From the NCBI GenBank assembly GCA_016869875.1, contig VGDE01000016.1, positions 1 to 33,899 of the forward strand: a stretch of DNA of 33,899 bases, written 5' to 3'. Of the stretch, positions 1 to 9,042 are shown piece by piece. Below the pieces are notes generated by a model. The model was not told the origin of the DNA and did no database searches. It saw nothing but the letters and a program-made list of their open reading frames with translations. A program made the translations under genes and the position numbers. Source of the stretch: Alphaproteobacteria bacterium. GTDB lineage: Bacteria; Pseudomonadota; Alphaproteobacteria; Rhodobacterales; Rhodobacteraceae. Positions within the stretch are counted from its first letter, which is position 1; every line of letters starts with the position of its first letter.

Positions 1-726
1 CACATGAACCCCTAGGCGTTCCAGCCGCGCCCGCGCATAGGTCGACAGGTCCTCTGAAAAGGCGGACAGCAGGCGCGGGCCGGCCTCGACCAGCGTGATC
101 CGCGCGGCGCCGGGATTGATGGTGCGAAAGTCGCGGGCCAGGGTGTACCGGCTGAGTTCCGCGATGGCACCCGCCAGCTCGACCCCCGTCGGTCCGCCCC
201 CGATGATCGCGATCTCCAGCAGGCGCTGCTGCTCGGCCGGATCGATGGCACGTTCCGCGCGCTCGAAGGTCAGCAACAGTTGCGAGCGGATGTGCCGCGC
301 GTCCTCGATGGTCTTCAGCCCCGGCGCCCATTGCGCCCATTCGTCATGCCCGAAATATCCATGTCCCGCGCCGCTGGCCAGAACCAGGCGTCCATAGCCG
401 ATCGTCTGCCCGCAACTCAGCGCGACCTGCTTGCCGGCCGTGTCGATGGTCGCGACTTCGCCAAAGATGACCCGCACCGACTCGTGCCGGCGCAGCACCT
501 TGCGGATCGGCTCGGCCACGTCGGTGGCCGAAAGTGCGGCGGTCGCGACCTGGTACAGCAGCGGCTGGAACAGGTGGTGGTTGCGGCGGTCGATGACGGT
601 GGTGGCGATCCCCGCCCGGCCAAGCGCCTTTGCGACCTCCAGCCCTCCAAAGCCCGCGCCGATGATGACGACCTCTGGCTGCGCGGCGGGGCCGCCTGCT
701 CCGGCAGTCTGCTGTTCCAGCTTCAC
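1..726 (-). CDS. ndh: NAD(P)/FAD-dependent oxidoreductase, type II NADH dehydrogenase-like (partial, runs off the left edge)
   Basis: Reverse-strand frame from GTG at 726..724 reads VKLEQQTAGAGGPAAQPEVVIIGAGFGGLEVAKALGRAGIATTVIDRRNHHLFQPLLYQVATAALS...; N-terminal GxGxxG FAD motif and the NDH-2 signature HLFQPLLYQVA; second nucleotide-binding motif IAIIGGGPTGVELAGA; AAGGA upstream. Missing from the ORF track. Confidence 0.9.
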   Translation of the reverse strand, partial: MKLEQQTAGAGGPAAQPEVVIIGAGFGGLEVAKALGRAGIATTVIDRRNHHLFQPLLYQVATAALSATDVAEPIRKVLRRHESVRVIFGEVATIDTAGKQVALSCGQTIGYGRLVLASGAGHGYFGHDEWAQWAPGLKTIEDARHIRSQLLLTFERAERAIDPAEQQRLLEIAIIGGGPTGVELAGAIAELSRYTLARDFRTINPGAARITLVEAGPRLLSAFSEDLSTYARARLERLGVHV

Positions 727-935
727 TGCATGTCCTTTCGCCAGATGTGCTTGCGGCCCTCAATCGGAAGGGCACGGCGATGAACCGGCCGCAGGGGCCA
801 TTGTTCCCGCGCTTTCGCTCGATGGCATCTGGCTGGCCCGCAGGCCATATGCCGGCGCGTCCGTCAGTGGATGTTCGAACAGCGGCCGGCGAAGGGTCCG
901 GACGACGGATCGGGACATGGCGGCTGGAAAGGAAG

Positions 936-1012
936 TGGTGACCCCGACAGGACTTGAACCTGTAACCTGCCCCTTAGGAGGGGGCTGCTCTATCCAGTTG
1001 AGCCACGGGGCC
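936..1012 (-). tRNA. tRNA-Arg (anticodon CCT), CCA encoded
   Basis: Reverse complement GGCCCCGTGGCTCAACTGGATAGAGCAGCCCCCTCCTAAGGGGCAGGTTACAGGTTCAAGTCCTGTCGGGGTCACCA folds as a cloverleaf: acceptor GGCCCCG/CGGGGTC, anticodon loop CTCCTAA, T-loop GGTTCAAGTCC. Confidence 0.96.
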
Positions 1013-1135
1013 GCCTGAGATGATCTTTAGCCGCCGCAGGCAGGGCTTGGCAAGCGCGCTGGCGACGAGGCGGTTGTGGCGCTGTGTGACCTTCGCTAAC
1101 ATCACAAAAGTTCAGTTCCAGGAATTCACCTCCCG

Positions 1136-2188
1136 ATGATCCCCACGCGCCCCCGACGTCCTCTGACCCTTCGCGATGTGTCCGAGGCGTCCGGCGTATC
1201 CGAGATGACCGTCAGCCGGGTGCTGCGCAACCGCGGCGACGTGTCGGCCGCCACGCGGGAAAAGGTGCTGACCGCGGCGAAGACCCTGGGCTACGTGCCC
1301 AACAAGATCGCGGGCGGCTTGGCCAGCCAGCGCGTCAACCTGGTGGCCGTGGTCATCCCGTCGCTGTCGAACCTGGTCTTTCCCGACGTGCTGGGGGGCA
1401 TTTCCGCCGAACTTGACGACACGGGCCTGCAGCCGGTGATCGGGGTGACCAACTACTCGCCTGCGCGCGAGGAGATGGTGCTGTACGACATGCTGTCCTG
1501 GCGGCCGTCGGGCGTGATCCTGGCGGGACTCGAGCACAGCAAGGCCGCGCGGGCGATGCTGCAGAACTCGGGCATCCCGGTGGTCGAGATCATGGATGTG
1601 GACGGCGAGGGGATCGACACGCTGGTGGGCATCTCGCACATGCGTGCCGGCCGCGAGATGGCCGAACGCATCATCGCGGCGGGCTATCGCCGGATCGGAT
1701 TCGTCGGCACGCACATGCCCGAGGATCACCGGGCCCGCAAGCGCCTGCTGGGCTTCGAGGAAGGGCTGGCCCGGGCCGGCATCCAGCTCGAGGCCCGGGA
1801 ATATTATCAGGGCGGGTCGTCTCTGCTGAAGGGGCGCGAACTGACCGAGCGCATCCTGACCCGTGCCCCCGAACTGGATTTCCTTTACTATTCGAACGAC
1901 ATGATCGGAGCGGGCGGGCTGCTGTTCTGCCTGGACAAGGGCTATGACATCCCCAACCGGATCGGCCTGGCCGGGTTCAACGGCGTCGACCTGCTGGACG
2001 GGCTGCCCGTCCGGCTGGCCACGACCGACGCGCGTCGGGTCGATGTGGGGCGCCGGGCGGCGCGACTGGTATCCGGCAAGGACGCCGCACCCGACAACCG
2101 GATCATCGCCCTGACACCGACCTTTCTTCCGGGCGACACGATCCGTCCGGTGCCGCACCAACCCTCTGATCGCGACATTCCGGGCTGA
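1136..2188 (+). CDS. LacI family transcriptional regulator (GntR-like)
   Basis: N-terminal LTLRDVSEASGVSEMTVSRVLRNRGDVSAATREKVLTAAKTLGYVPN is a typical LacI HTH plus hinge, followed by a periplasmic-binding-like domain. Confidence 0.92.
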   Translation: MIPTRPRRPLTLRDVSEASGVSEMTVSRVLRNRGDVSAATREKVLTAAKTLGYVPNKIAGGLASQRVNLVAVVIPSLSNLVFPDVLGGISAELDDTGLQPVIGVTNYSPAREEMVLYDMLSWRPSGVILAGLEHSKAARAMLQNSGIPVVEIMDVDGEGIDTLVGISHMRAGREMAERIIAAGYRRIGFVGTHMPEDHRARKRLLGFEEGLARAGIQLEAREYYQGGSSLLKGRELTERILTRAPELDFLYYSNDMIGAGGLLFCLDKGYDIPNRIGLAGFNGVDLLDGLPVRLATTDARRVDVGRRAARLVSGKDAAPDNRIIALTPTFLPGDTIRPVPHQPSDRDIPG

Positions 2189-2234
2189 TGGGCGCGCCTT
2201 GTGGGCACAGCATCTTGTGCCTATCTGTGGAGGC

Positions 2235-3044
2235 ATGAACATTCCGCTGATCAGCCGCCTTTTTTCCCGCAAGCCGCGCGTCGCGGTGATCCGCCTGTCG
2301 GGCACCATCGGGGGTGCCGGACGGGGCGGCGGGCTGAATGATGCTGCCCTGGCGCCGCTGATCGAGCGGGCCTTTCGCCGGGGCCGGCCGCTGGCCGTGG
2401 CGCTGGTCATCAACTCTCCGGGCGGCTCGCCGGTCCAGTCGTCCCTGATCGCCGCGCGCATACGCCGTCTGGCGGACGAGACCGGGACCCCCGTGCATGC
2501 CTTTGTCGAGGATGTGGCGGCCTCGGGCGGTTATTGGCTGGCCTGCGCGGCCGACGACATCTGGGCCGATGACAGTTCGATCCTGGGGTCGATCGGGGTC
2601 ATCTCGGCGGGCTTCGGCTTTCACCAGTTGATCGACCGCTGGGGGATCGAGCGTCGCGTGCACACGGCGGGCCGCTCGAAATCGACGCTGGACCCGTTCC
2701 GTCCGGAACAACCCGAGGATGTGGCCCGGCTTCATACGATTCTCGGGCCGATTCACGACGCCTTCAAGGATCATGTCCGCGCCCGCCGCGGCGCCCGTCT
2801 GGATCAGGGCCGGGACCTGTTCACGGGCGAGTTCTGGGCGGGCCGCGACGCCGTGCGCCTTGGGCTGGCCGACGGCATCGCGCATCTGGTGCCCCGCATG
2901 AAGGCGCTTTACGGCGACAAGATCCGGCTGGAGGTGCATGGAATGCGCCGGCCGCTGCTGCGCCGCTTGGGGCTGTCGGCAGAGGCGCTGCTGGATGCGG
3001 CCGAGGATCGCGCGGCCTTTCAGCGCTTTGGTGCGCGCGGATGA
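2235..3044 (+). CDS. S49 family peptidase (SohB/SppA-like)
   Basis: Translation contains INSPGGSPVQSSLIAARIRRLA and VEDVAASGGYWLACAADDIWADDSSILGSIGVI, typical of S49 signal-peptide peptidases; RBS GGAGG precedes ATG 2235. Confidence 0.9.
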   Translation: MNIPLISRLFSRKPRVAVIRLSGTIGGAGRGGGLNDAALAPLIERAFRRGRPLAVALVINSPGGSPVQSSLIAARIRRLADETGTPVHAFVEDVAASGGYWLACAADDIWADDSSILGSIGVISAGFGFHQLIDRWGIERRVHTAGRSKSTLDPFRPEQPEDVARLHTILGPIHDAFKDHVRARRGARLDQGRDLFTGEFWAGRDAVRLGLADGIAHLVPRMKALYGDKIRLEVHGMRRPLLRRLGLSAEALLDAAEDRAAFQRFGARG

Positions 3045-3160
3045 GCCTGCGCGTCGTTGTCCTTTTCCTGCTGGTCATGGTTGTCATGGCGCTGGTCAAG
3101 GGGCCGGCCTTCCGGCGCGCGTTGAAAAACATTCTGGGGATCGGGCGACGTGATCGTTGA
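3041..3160 (+). CDS. Small single-TM protein, 39 aa (hypothetical)
   Basis: ATG overlaps the upstream stop (ATGA). Translation MSLRVVVLFLLVMVVMALVKGPAFRRALKNILGIGRRDR: hydrophobic helix plus basic tail; overlaps the GTG start of the next gene. Confidence 0.6.
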   Translation: MSLRVVVLFLLVMVVMALVKGPAFRRALKNILGIGRRDR

Positions 3161-4073
3161 CATATTGCTGGTGCTGGGCGGGTTGGCCCTGCTTGTTCTG
3201 GGCGGCGACCTGCTGGTCAAGGGCGCGGTGAACCTGGCCCTACGGCTGGGCATCACGCCTCTGGTGGTCGGCCTGACGGTTGTGGCCTTTGGCACCTCGG
3301 CGCCCGAGCTGCTCGTCTCGCTGTCGGCGGCGCTGAAGGGCTCCAGCGGCATCGCCATGGGCAATGTCGTGGGGTCCAACATCGCCAACGTGCTGGTCAT
3401 CCTGGGGGTGACGGCGCTGATATCGGTGATCGTGACCAAGGGGCATGACCTGCGCGAAAGCTGGGCCATGATGATCGGTGCCTCCGTGCTGCTGATCCTG
3501 CTTGCCCTGACCGGAGAGATCGGGCGGATCGAGGGCTTTGTCCTGCTGGCGGCGCTGGCTGCCGTACTGTGGCGGCAGCTGTCCACGGGACGGGCGGACG
3601 AGGCCGAACTGGAAGGGGCCGAACTGGGCGCGACCTGGGGCAAGATCGCGCTGTGGTTGGCCGGCGGGCTGATCGCGCTGCCGATCGGGGCGAACCTGCT
3701 GGTCAACGGCGCCACCGACATCGCCCGCGCCTTTGGCATCAGCGAGGTCGTGATCGGCCTGACGCTTGTGGCGGTCGGCACCTCGCTGCCCGAACTGGCG
3801 GCGTCCGTGGCCTCGGCCCTGAGGGGGCGGGCGGACATGGCCCTGGGCAATGTCGTCGGCTCGAACATCTTCAACATTCTCGCGATCCTCGGCATCACTG
3901 CTGTTGTCGCGCCCCTGCCGGTGCCGCCCGAGATGCTGCGTCTGGACCTGTGGGTGATGCTGGGCACTTCGCTGCTGCTGGCGCCCTTCCTGTTCCGGGG
4001 CCTCAGTCTGACCCGGTCCGTGGGCGCGGTCTTTGTGGCCGGTTATGCCGCCTATGCCTGGGTCCTGTTGTGA
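3150..4073 (+). CDS. Calcium/sodium antiporter (CaCA family, YrbG-like)
   Basis: Two inverted alpha-repeats: LTVVAFGTSAPELLVSLSAALKGSSGIAMGNVVGSNIANVLVILG and LTLVAVGTSLPELAASVASALRGRADMALGNVVGSNIFNILAILG. Confidence 0.95.
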   Translation: MIVDILLVLGGLALLVLGGDLLVKGAVNLALRLGITPLVVGLTVVAFGTSAPELLVSLSAALKGSSGIAMGNVVGSNIANVLVILGVTALISVIVTKGHDLRESWAMMIGASVLLILLALTGEIGRIEGFVLLAALAAVLWRQLSTGRADEAELEGAELGATWGKIALWLAGGLIALPIGANLLVNGATDIARAFGISEVVIGLTLVAVGTSLPELAASVASALRGRADMALGNVVGSNIFNILAILGITAVVAPLPVPPEMLRLDLWVMLGTSLLLAPFLFRGLSLTRSVGAVFVAGYAAYAWVLL

Positions 4074-4849
4074 GGGGGGTGGCGCTGGTCACGGGCGGTG
4101 CCCGCAGGCTGGGCCGGGCCATGGTGCTGGAGCTGGCGCGCCGTGGGCATGACGTGGCGGTCCATTATGCAGGCTCGCAGGACGAGGCCCATGCCACGGC
4201 TGCCGAGGCGCGGGCCTTGGGCGTGCAGGCGCAGGTCTTTCCTGCCGATCTGCTGGACCCCGACGCCAGCGCCGCATTGGTCCCCCGGGTGGCGCAGGCG
4301 ATGGGACAACTGTCGGTTCTGGTCAACAACGCGTCGATCTTTGAATACGACACCTTGGGTACCGCCACGATGGAGGGATGGGACCGGCATCTGGGATCGA
4401 ACCTGCGCGCGCCCTTTCAGTTGATGCAGGCCTTTGCCGCGCAGGCGCCCAAGGCAGAGCCGGACGAGAACGACGAGCCGCAGGCGCAGGCGCTGGTGGT
4501 GAACATGGTGGATCAGCGGGTGTTGAAGCCCACGCCCGAGTTCATGACCTATTCGGTTGCGAAGGCGGCCCTGTGGTCGCTGACACGGACTGCCGCGCAG
4601 GCCCTGGCCCCCGACATCCGCGTCAACGCGATCGGTCCCGGCCCCACCATGATCGGCGCACGCCAGTCGGCGGCGCATTTCGAGGCGCAACGGGCGGGCA
4701 CGATCCTGAAGCGGGGGGCGGATGCCCAGGGCATCGTGCAGGCGCTTGGCTATCTTCTGGAGGCGCGGGCCGTGACCGGCCAACTGATTTGCGTTGATGG
4801 CGGACAGCATCTCGGATGGCAGACGCGTGACATCGTCGGTGCGCGGTAG
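4070..4849 (+). CDS. SDR family oxidoreductase (pteridine reductase/FolM-like)
   Basis: GTG start at 4070 overlaps the antiporter stop. VALVTGGARRLGRAMVLELARRGHDVAVHY, NNAS motif, YSVAKAAL active site and C-terminal VTGQLICVDGGQHL. Confidence 0.85.
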   Translation: MRGVALVTGGARRLGRAMVLELARRGHDVAVHYAGSQDEAHATAAEARALGVQAQVFPADLLDPDASAALVPRVAQAMGQLSVLVNNASIFEYDTLGTATMEGWDRHLGSNLRAPFQLMQAFAAQAPKAEPDENDEPQAQALVVNMVDQRVLKPTPEFMTYSVAKAALWSLTRTAAQALAPDIRVNAIGPGPTMIGARQSAAHFEAQRAGTILKRGADAQGIVQALGYLLEARAVTGQLICVDGGQHLGWQTRDIVGAR

Positions 4850-5062
4850 TTCGACCGGACAAAGGCGCCCATCTGTCCACGCGGGTCGAGATGGGGTGCC
4901 TATGATGCGGATTCGGCAGCGTTTTTCGACATCCCAAAGTTACAGGAAGAAAATTACCCAATGTTATCAACAAACTTGAAAAATGCCCAAAAAAAGGGCA
5001 ACTTCACCGAACTGTAACGATTGCTGGTGGCCGGGCTTCATCCCCACAGCCGGCCCACAGGA

Positions 5063-5071
5063 TTATCCACA
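5063..5071 (+). promoter_or_regulatory. Perfect DnaA-box 9-mer TTATCCACA upstream of uvrC
   Basis: Literal TTATCCACA; preceded by CCACAG at 5044 and 5055 with spacings of 11-12 bp. An AT-rich stretch lies about 60 bp upstream. Confidence 0.45.
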
Positions 5072-5148
5072 GATTCCGTGGAAAGCTTCCGCCTTGCGCT
5101 CGGCAGCGGGAACTTGCAGCGGGACCCCAGAATCACTTTCTACAGGAC

Positions 5149-6999
5149 ATGACCCAGAAAACCGGCCACGCGCTGATCCAGGATTATCTTCGCACGCTTG
5201 ACGGCAGTCCCGGGGTGTACCGCATGCTGGACGCCCAGCAGGCGGTTCTTTACGTGGGCAAGGCCCGCGACCTGCGGGCACGGGTTTCCAACTATGCCCG
5301 GCCCTCGGGCCATTCGGCGCGCATCGCGCGGATGATCCGCGAAACGGCCTCCATGATGTTCCTGACCACGAACACCGAGACCGAGGCGCTGCTGCTGGAG
5401 CAGAACCTGATCAAGCAGCTGAAGCCGCGCTACAACGTGCTGCTGCGCGACGACAAATCCTTCCCGAACATCCTGGTGGCCAAGTCGCACGGCTTTCCCC
5501 AGATCAAGAAGCACCGTGGCGCGAAATCCGAAAAGGGCGATTACTACGGTCCCTTCGCCAGTGCGGGCGCCGTCAACCGGACGCTGACGCAGCTGCAGCG
5601 GGTCTTCCTGTTGCGCAACTGCACGGACAGCACCTTTGAATCCCGCACGCGCCCCTGCCTGCTGTTCCAGATCAAGCGCTGCAGCGCCCCCTGCGTCGGC
5701 CGGATCAGCGAGACGGATTACGGTGCCCTGGTGGCCGATGCCGAACGATTTCTGCAGGGCAAGACGACGACCATCCAGGCCAACCTCGCCCGCGACATGG
5801 CCGAGGCGGCCGAGACCATGGAATACGAGCGTGCCGCCGCGCTGCGCGACCGCATCAAGGCGCTGACGGCGGTCCAGTCGGTGCAGGCCATCAACCCCAA
5901 GGGCGTGGCCGAGGCCGACATCGTGGCGCTGCACATGGAAGGGGGCCAAGCCTGCGTGCAGGTCTTCTTCATCCGCGGCAACCAGAGCTGGGGAAACCGC
6001 GATTTCTATCCCCGCCTTGGCGGCGCCGAGAGCGCGGACGAGGTCATGCAGGCCTTTCTGCTGCAGTTCTATGACGACAAGCCGCCACCGCGGCAGATCC
6101 TGCTGTCGCACCCGCCCGAGGACCCGGACCTGACGGCCGATGTCCTGTCCGAGCGTGCGCATCGCAAGGTCGAGGTGGCGGTGCCGCAGCGGGGCGAGAA
6201 ATCGGACCTAGTGACGAACGCCCTGCGAAACGCCCGCGAAAGCCTGGCGCGGCGCATGTCGGAAAGCGCCACCCAGGCTCGGCTGCTGGAAGGACTGGCC
6301 GAGGCCTTTGACCTGCCGGCGGCGCCGCGCCGGATCGAGGTATACGACAACAGCCACATCATGGGCACGAATGCCGTGGGTGGCATGATCGTCGCGGGCC
6401 CCGAAGGCTGGATCAAGAACCAGTACCGCAAATTCAACATCAAGGGCACCGAGATCACGCCTGGCGACGACTTTGGCATGATGAAGGAGGTTCTGACCCG
6501 CCGCTTTCAGCGCCTGCTGAAGGAGGACCCGGATCGCCAGACCGAAGCCTGGCCGGACCTTCTGCTGATCGACGGCGGCGCGGGTCAGGTCTCGGCCGTG
6601 GAAGGAATCATGGCCGAACTGGGGGTCGAGGACATTCCCATGATCGGCGTGGCCAAGGGCCAGGACCGCGACCACGGGAAGGAGGAGTTCCACCGCCCCG
6701 GCCAGCGTCCCTTTGCCTTGCGCATGAACGACCCGGTCCTGTACTTCGTCCAGCGCCTTCGGGACGAGGCCCACCGCTGGGCCATCGGCACCCACCGCGC
6801 CAAGCGGGCCAAGGCGGTCATGGCGAACCCTCTGGACGAGATTTCCGGAATAGGCGCATCGCGCAAGCGTGCGTTGCTGACCCACTTCGGCAGCGCCAAG
6901 GCTGTCAGTCGCGCCGGTCTGGCCGACCTGCAGGCGGTCGAGGGGATCTCTGCCGCGATGGCGCAGAAGGTCTACGACCACTTCCATGCCAAGGGCTGA
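5149..6999 (+). CDS. uvrC: Excinuclease ABC subunit C
   Basis: GIY-YIG domain ([30 protein letters not shown]), UVR motif ([26 protein letters not shown]), C-terminal catalytic domain ([13 protein letters not shown]) and HhH ([19 protein letters not shown]). Confidence 0.97.
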   Translation: MTQKTGHALIQDYLRTLDGSPGVYRMLDAQQAVLYVGKARDLRARVSNYARPSGHSARIARMIRETASMMFLTTNTETEALLLEQNLIKQLKPRYNVLLRDDKSFPNILVAKSHGFPQIKKHRGAKSEKGDYYGPFASAGAVNRTLTQLQRVFLLRNCTDSTFESRTRPCLLFQIKRCSAPCVGRISETDYGALVADAERFLQGKTTTIQANLARDMAEAAETMEYERAAALRDRIKALTAVQSVQAINPKGVAEADIVALHMEGGQACVQVFFIRGNQSWGNRDFYPRLGGAESADEVMQAFLLQFYDDKPPPRQILLSHPPEDPDLTADVLSERAHRKVEVAVPQRGEKSDLVTNALRNARESLARRMSESATQARLLEGLAEAFDLPAAPRRIEVYDNSHIMGTNAVGGMIVAGPEGWIKNQYRKFNIKGTEITPGDDFGMMKEVLTRRFQRLLKEDPDRQTEAWPDLLLIDGGAGQVSAVEGIMAELGVEDIPMIGVAKGQDRDHGKEEFHRPGQRPFALRMNDPVLYFVQRLRDEAHRWAIGTHRAKRAKAVMANPLDEISGIGASRKRALLTHFGSAKAVSRAGLADLQAVEGISAAMAQKVYDHFHAKG

Positions 7000-7258
7000 T
7001 TCGCCCCTATTTTCCGAAATGACGACCGGCTTGGCCAAGAATAACGTTCTTTTCTTGACCCTGCGTCAACTTTTCCCACCTCTTCATGCTGCAGGCGCAC
7101 AAGGAATCCTCAAGGGGCATTAACCACTTCACGGTCTGAACGTCGATCGGTCAGCGTCTCATGCTGCATCGCAGCGGACCCGCGGTAACATACCACCGCA
7201 TAAGGGCGCGTACAGCACGCTAAGGTTGTCCCTCGCCCTACGACATCAGGAGATTGAC

Positions 7259-7624
7259 ATGACACATGACCGCGTTTCCGGCCTGCCCATGCCCGACTCC
7301 GCCGCAGGACGGCAGGACAGGATCTGGGCCCAGTTCAAGGAGGAAGCGACCCAGCTGGACGGCGTCATCACGGACGTGAACGTCACCGGCAGCGATCCCA
7401 CGATTCAGGTGCGCGGACCCGATGGCCGGAACTGGACCATCGAGTTGGCGGACCGCGCCCGCAATGCCAGCCTGGGCCTGACCCGCACCAGCCTTCTGCC
7501 CGGGGAAACGGTGCGGCTTGTCGGCCGCCGCTCGCCGCGGTTCGGAGAGCGGCGCATCAAGGCGCTGAACCTGACCGTCGAAGGCCGCCGGTTCGAGCTG
7601 TTTCCGGATCCGGCCTGCGCCTGA
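7259..7624 (+). CDS. Hypothetical protein, C-terminal region DUF6152-like (putative)
   Basis: ATG after AGGAG. Pattern GVITDVNVTGSDPTIQVRGPDGRNWTIELADRARNASLGLTRTSLLPGETVRLVGRRSP... resembles DUF6152-type beta domains; family assignment is from memory only. Confidence 0.55.
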   Translation: MTHDRVSGLPMPDSAAGRQDRIWAQFKEEATQLDGVITDVNVTGSDPTIQVRGPDGRNWTIELADRARNASLGLTRTSLLPGETVRLVGRRSPRFGERRIKALNLTVEGRRFELFPDPACA

Positions 7625-7637
7625 TCACGGTTTCGTC

Positions 7638-7663
7638 GGCGCCGGGCCGCCCCGCCCGGCGCC
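7638..7663 (+). terminator. Hairpin terminator candidate
   Basis: Perfect 10-bp stem GGCGCCGGGC-CGCCCC... : GGCGCCGGGC (7638-7647) pairs with GCCCGGCGCC (7654-7663), 6-nt loop, followed by TTGCCCCTTT; just downstream of the 7259-7624 ORF. Confidence 0.6.
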
Positions 7664-7705
7664 TTGCCCCTTTCCAAGCATCGCGGCAGGGACTAGCGTG
7701 CCGGC

Positions 7706-8338
7706 ATGCGCTGGACCCTGCCAAATATCCTAACTCTTTTGCGGCTTGTGGCGGCCCCTGCCGTGCCGCTCATGTTTCTGTACTTCCACCGCCCCTGGGC
7801 GGACTGGGCGGCGCTGACGCTGTTCCTGCTGGCCGCGGTGACGGATTGGTTCGACGGCTATCTGGCACGCGCTTGGAAACAGGAAAGCCGCTTTGGCGCG
7901 GCGATGGACCCGATCGCGGACAAGGCGATGGTGGTGATCGCGCTGGTCGTCATCACCGGCTATTCCGGCATGAATCCCTGGCTGATCCTGCCCGTGACGA
8001 TCATCCTGTTCCGCGAGGTCTTTGTCTCGGGGCTGCGCGAGTTCCTGGGCGACAAGTCGCGGACACTGGCGGTGACGCAACTGGCGAAATGGAAGACCAC
8101 CCTGCAGATGATCGCCATCGCCGTCCTGTTCATGGGAACGGGACTGGCCTTTGTCGAACACGGCCGCGCCCCCCGCGTGGGCGAGACGGGCCTGATCTGG
8201 TCGGGCAGCCCGGCGGCCCTGGTGACCTATGCAGGCGTGGCGCTGATCTGGGTCGCGGCCGTGCTGACGGCCTGGACCGGATGGGACTATTTCGTGAAGG
8301 CGCTGCCTCATCTCAAGGAGCCCCGTCATGACGCTTGA
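7706..8338 (+). CDS. pgsA: CDP-diacylglycerol--glycerol-3-phosphate 3-phosphatidyltransferase
   Basis: CDP-alcohol phosphatidyltransferase motif DWFDGYLARAWKQESRFGAAMDPIADKAMV; conserved uvrC-pgsA linkage. Confidence 0.95.
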   Translation: MRWTLPNILTLLRLVAAPAVPLMFLYFHRPWADWAALTLFLLAAVTDWFDGYLARAWKQESRFGAAMDPIADKAMVVIALVVITGYSGMNPWLILPVTIILFREVFVSGLREFLGDKSRTLAVTQLAKWKTTLQMIAIAVLFMGTGLAFVEHGRAPRVGETGLIWSGSPAALVTYAGVALIWVAAVLTAWTGWDYFVKALPHLKEPRHDA

Positions 8339-8579
8339 GGTTCTCTACTTTGCCTGGCTGCGCGAACGGGTGGGCCATCCGCGTGAAACGGTCACCACGG
8401 ATGCCCCCACGCTGCGCGACCTGGTGGCGGAACTGACGGCGCGCTCGGATGGCCATGCCGCCGCCTTTGCCGACCTGGCCGCGCTGCGCTGCGCTGCGGA
8501 TCAGCAGCTGGCCGACCTCGACGCGCCGCTGGAGGGTGTGCGCGAGGTCGCGTTCTTTCCGCCCATGACCGGCGGCTGA
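8328..8579 (+). CDS. moaD: Molybdopterin synthase sulfur carrier subunit
   Basis: Ubiquitin-like length (83 aa) ending in ...REVAFFPPMTGG with terminal GG; followed by moaE. Confidence 0.92.
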   Translation: MTLEVLYFAWLRERVGHPRETVTTDAPTLRDLVAELTARSDGHAAAFADLAALRCAADQQLADLDAPLEGVREVAFFPPMTGG

Positions 8580-8582
8580 GCC

Positions 8583-9017
8583 ATGCGGGCCCGCGTGCAA
8601 CTCGATGCCTTTGATCCTGCGGCCGAACTGGCAGGCTTTGGTGCGGGCGCCGGCGCGCTCGTGACCTTTACCGGCATCGTGCGGGACGACGGCGGCAATC
8701 TGGCGGCGCTGGAGATCGAGCATTATCCCGGCATGACCGAACGGGCACTGCAGGACTTCGGGGACAACGCCGCGCGCCGGTTCGACCTGATCGACTGGCG
8801 CATCATCCACCGTCACGGCCGGCTGGAGGTGGGCGCGCCGATCATGATGGTCGCTACTGCCGCCCGCCACCGCCGCGCGGCCTTTGACGCGGCGGATTTT
8901 CTGATGGACTGGCTGAAATCCCGCGCGCCATTCTGGAAGCGCGAGATCGGCCGCGACGGGCGGGCCGGTTGGGTGGCCGCCAAGGACAGTGACGAGGACG
9001 CGCTGGCCCGATGGTGA
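8583..9017 (+). CDS. moaE: Molybdopterin synthase catalytic subunit
   Basis: GALVTFTGIVRDDGGNLAALEIEHYPGMTE...HRHGRLEVGAPIMMVATAARHRRAAFDAADFLMDWLKSRAPFWKRE is MoaE-typical. Confidence 0.95.
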   Translation: MRARVQLDAFDPAAELAGFGAGAGALVTFTGIVRDDGGNLAALEIEHYPGMTERALQDFGDNAARRFDLIDWRIIHRHGRLEVGAPIMMVATAARHRRAAFDAADFLMDWLKSRAPFWKREIGRDGRAGWVAAKDSDEDALARW

Positions 9018-9042
9018 TCCTGTCCCCGTCCTGCCGCGAATC

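Noticed and set aside
936-1012. tRNA-Arg as an attachment site for an integrated island
   Set aside because: No integrase, no duplicated tRNA 3' end and no foreign-looking genes on either side in the window.
1112-2461. 449-aa minus-strand ORF opposite the LacI gene
   Set aside because: Low-complexity Arg/Gly/His/Pro/Gln-rich translation with no recognisable domain; shadow ORF typical of high-GC DNA, and the LacI frame is unambiguous.
3020-3967. 315-aa minus-strand ORF opposite the CaCA antiporter
   Set aside because: Ser/Thr/Pro-rich antisense shadow; the plus strand has clear CaCA repeats.
4985-4999. GCCC-AAAAAAA-GGGC as an intrinsic terminator for the SDR gene
   Set aside because: Only a 4-bp stem, not followed by a T-run, and over 130 bp from the SDR stop.
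5140-6162. Antisense ORF over uvrC
   Set aside because: No recognisable motifs, overlaps strong UvrC coding evidence.
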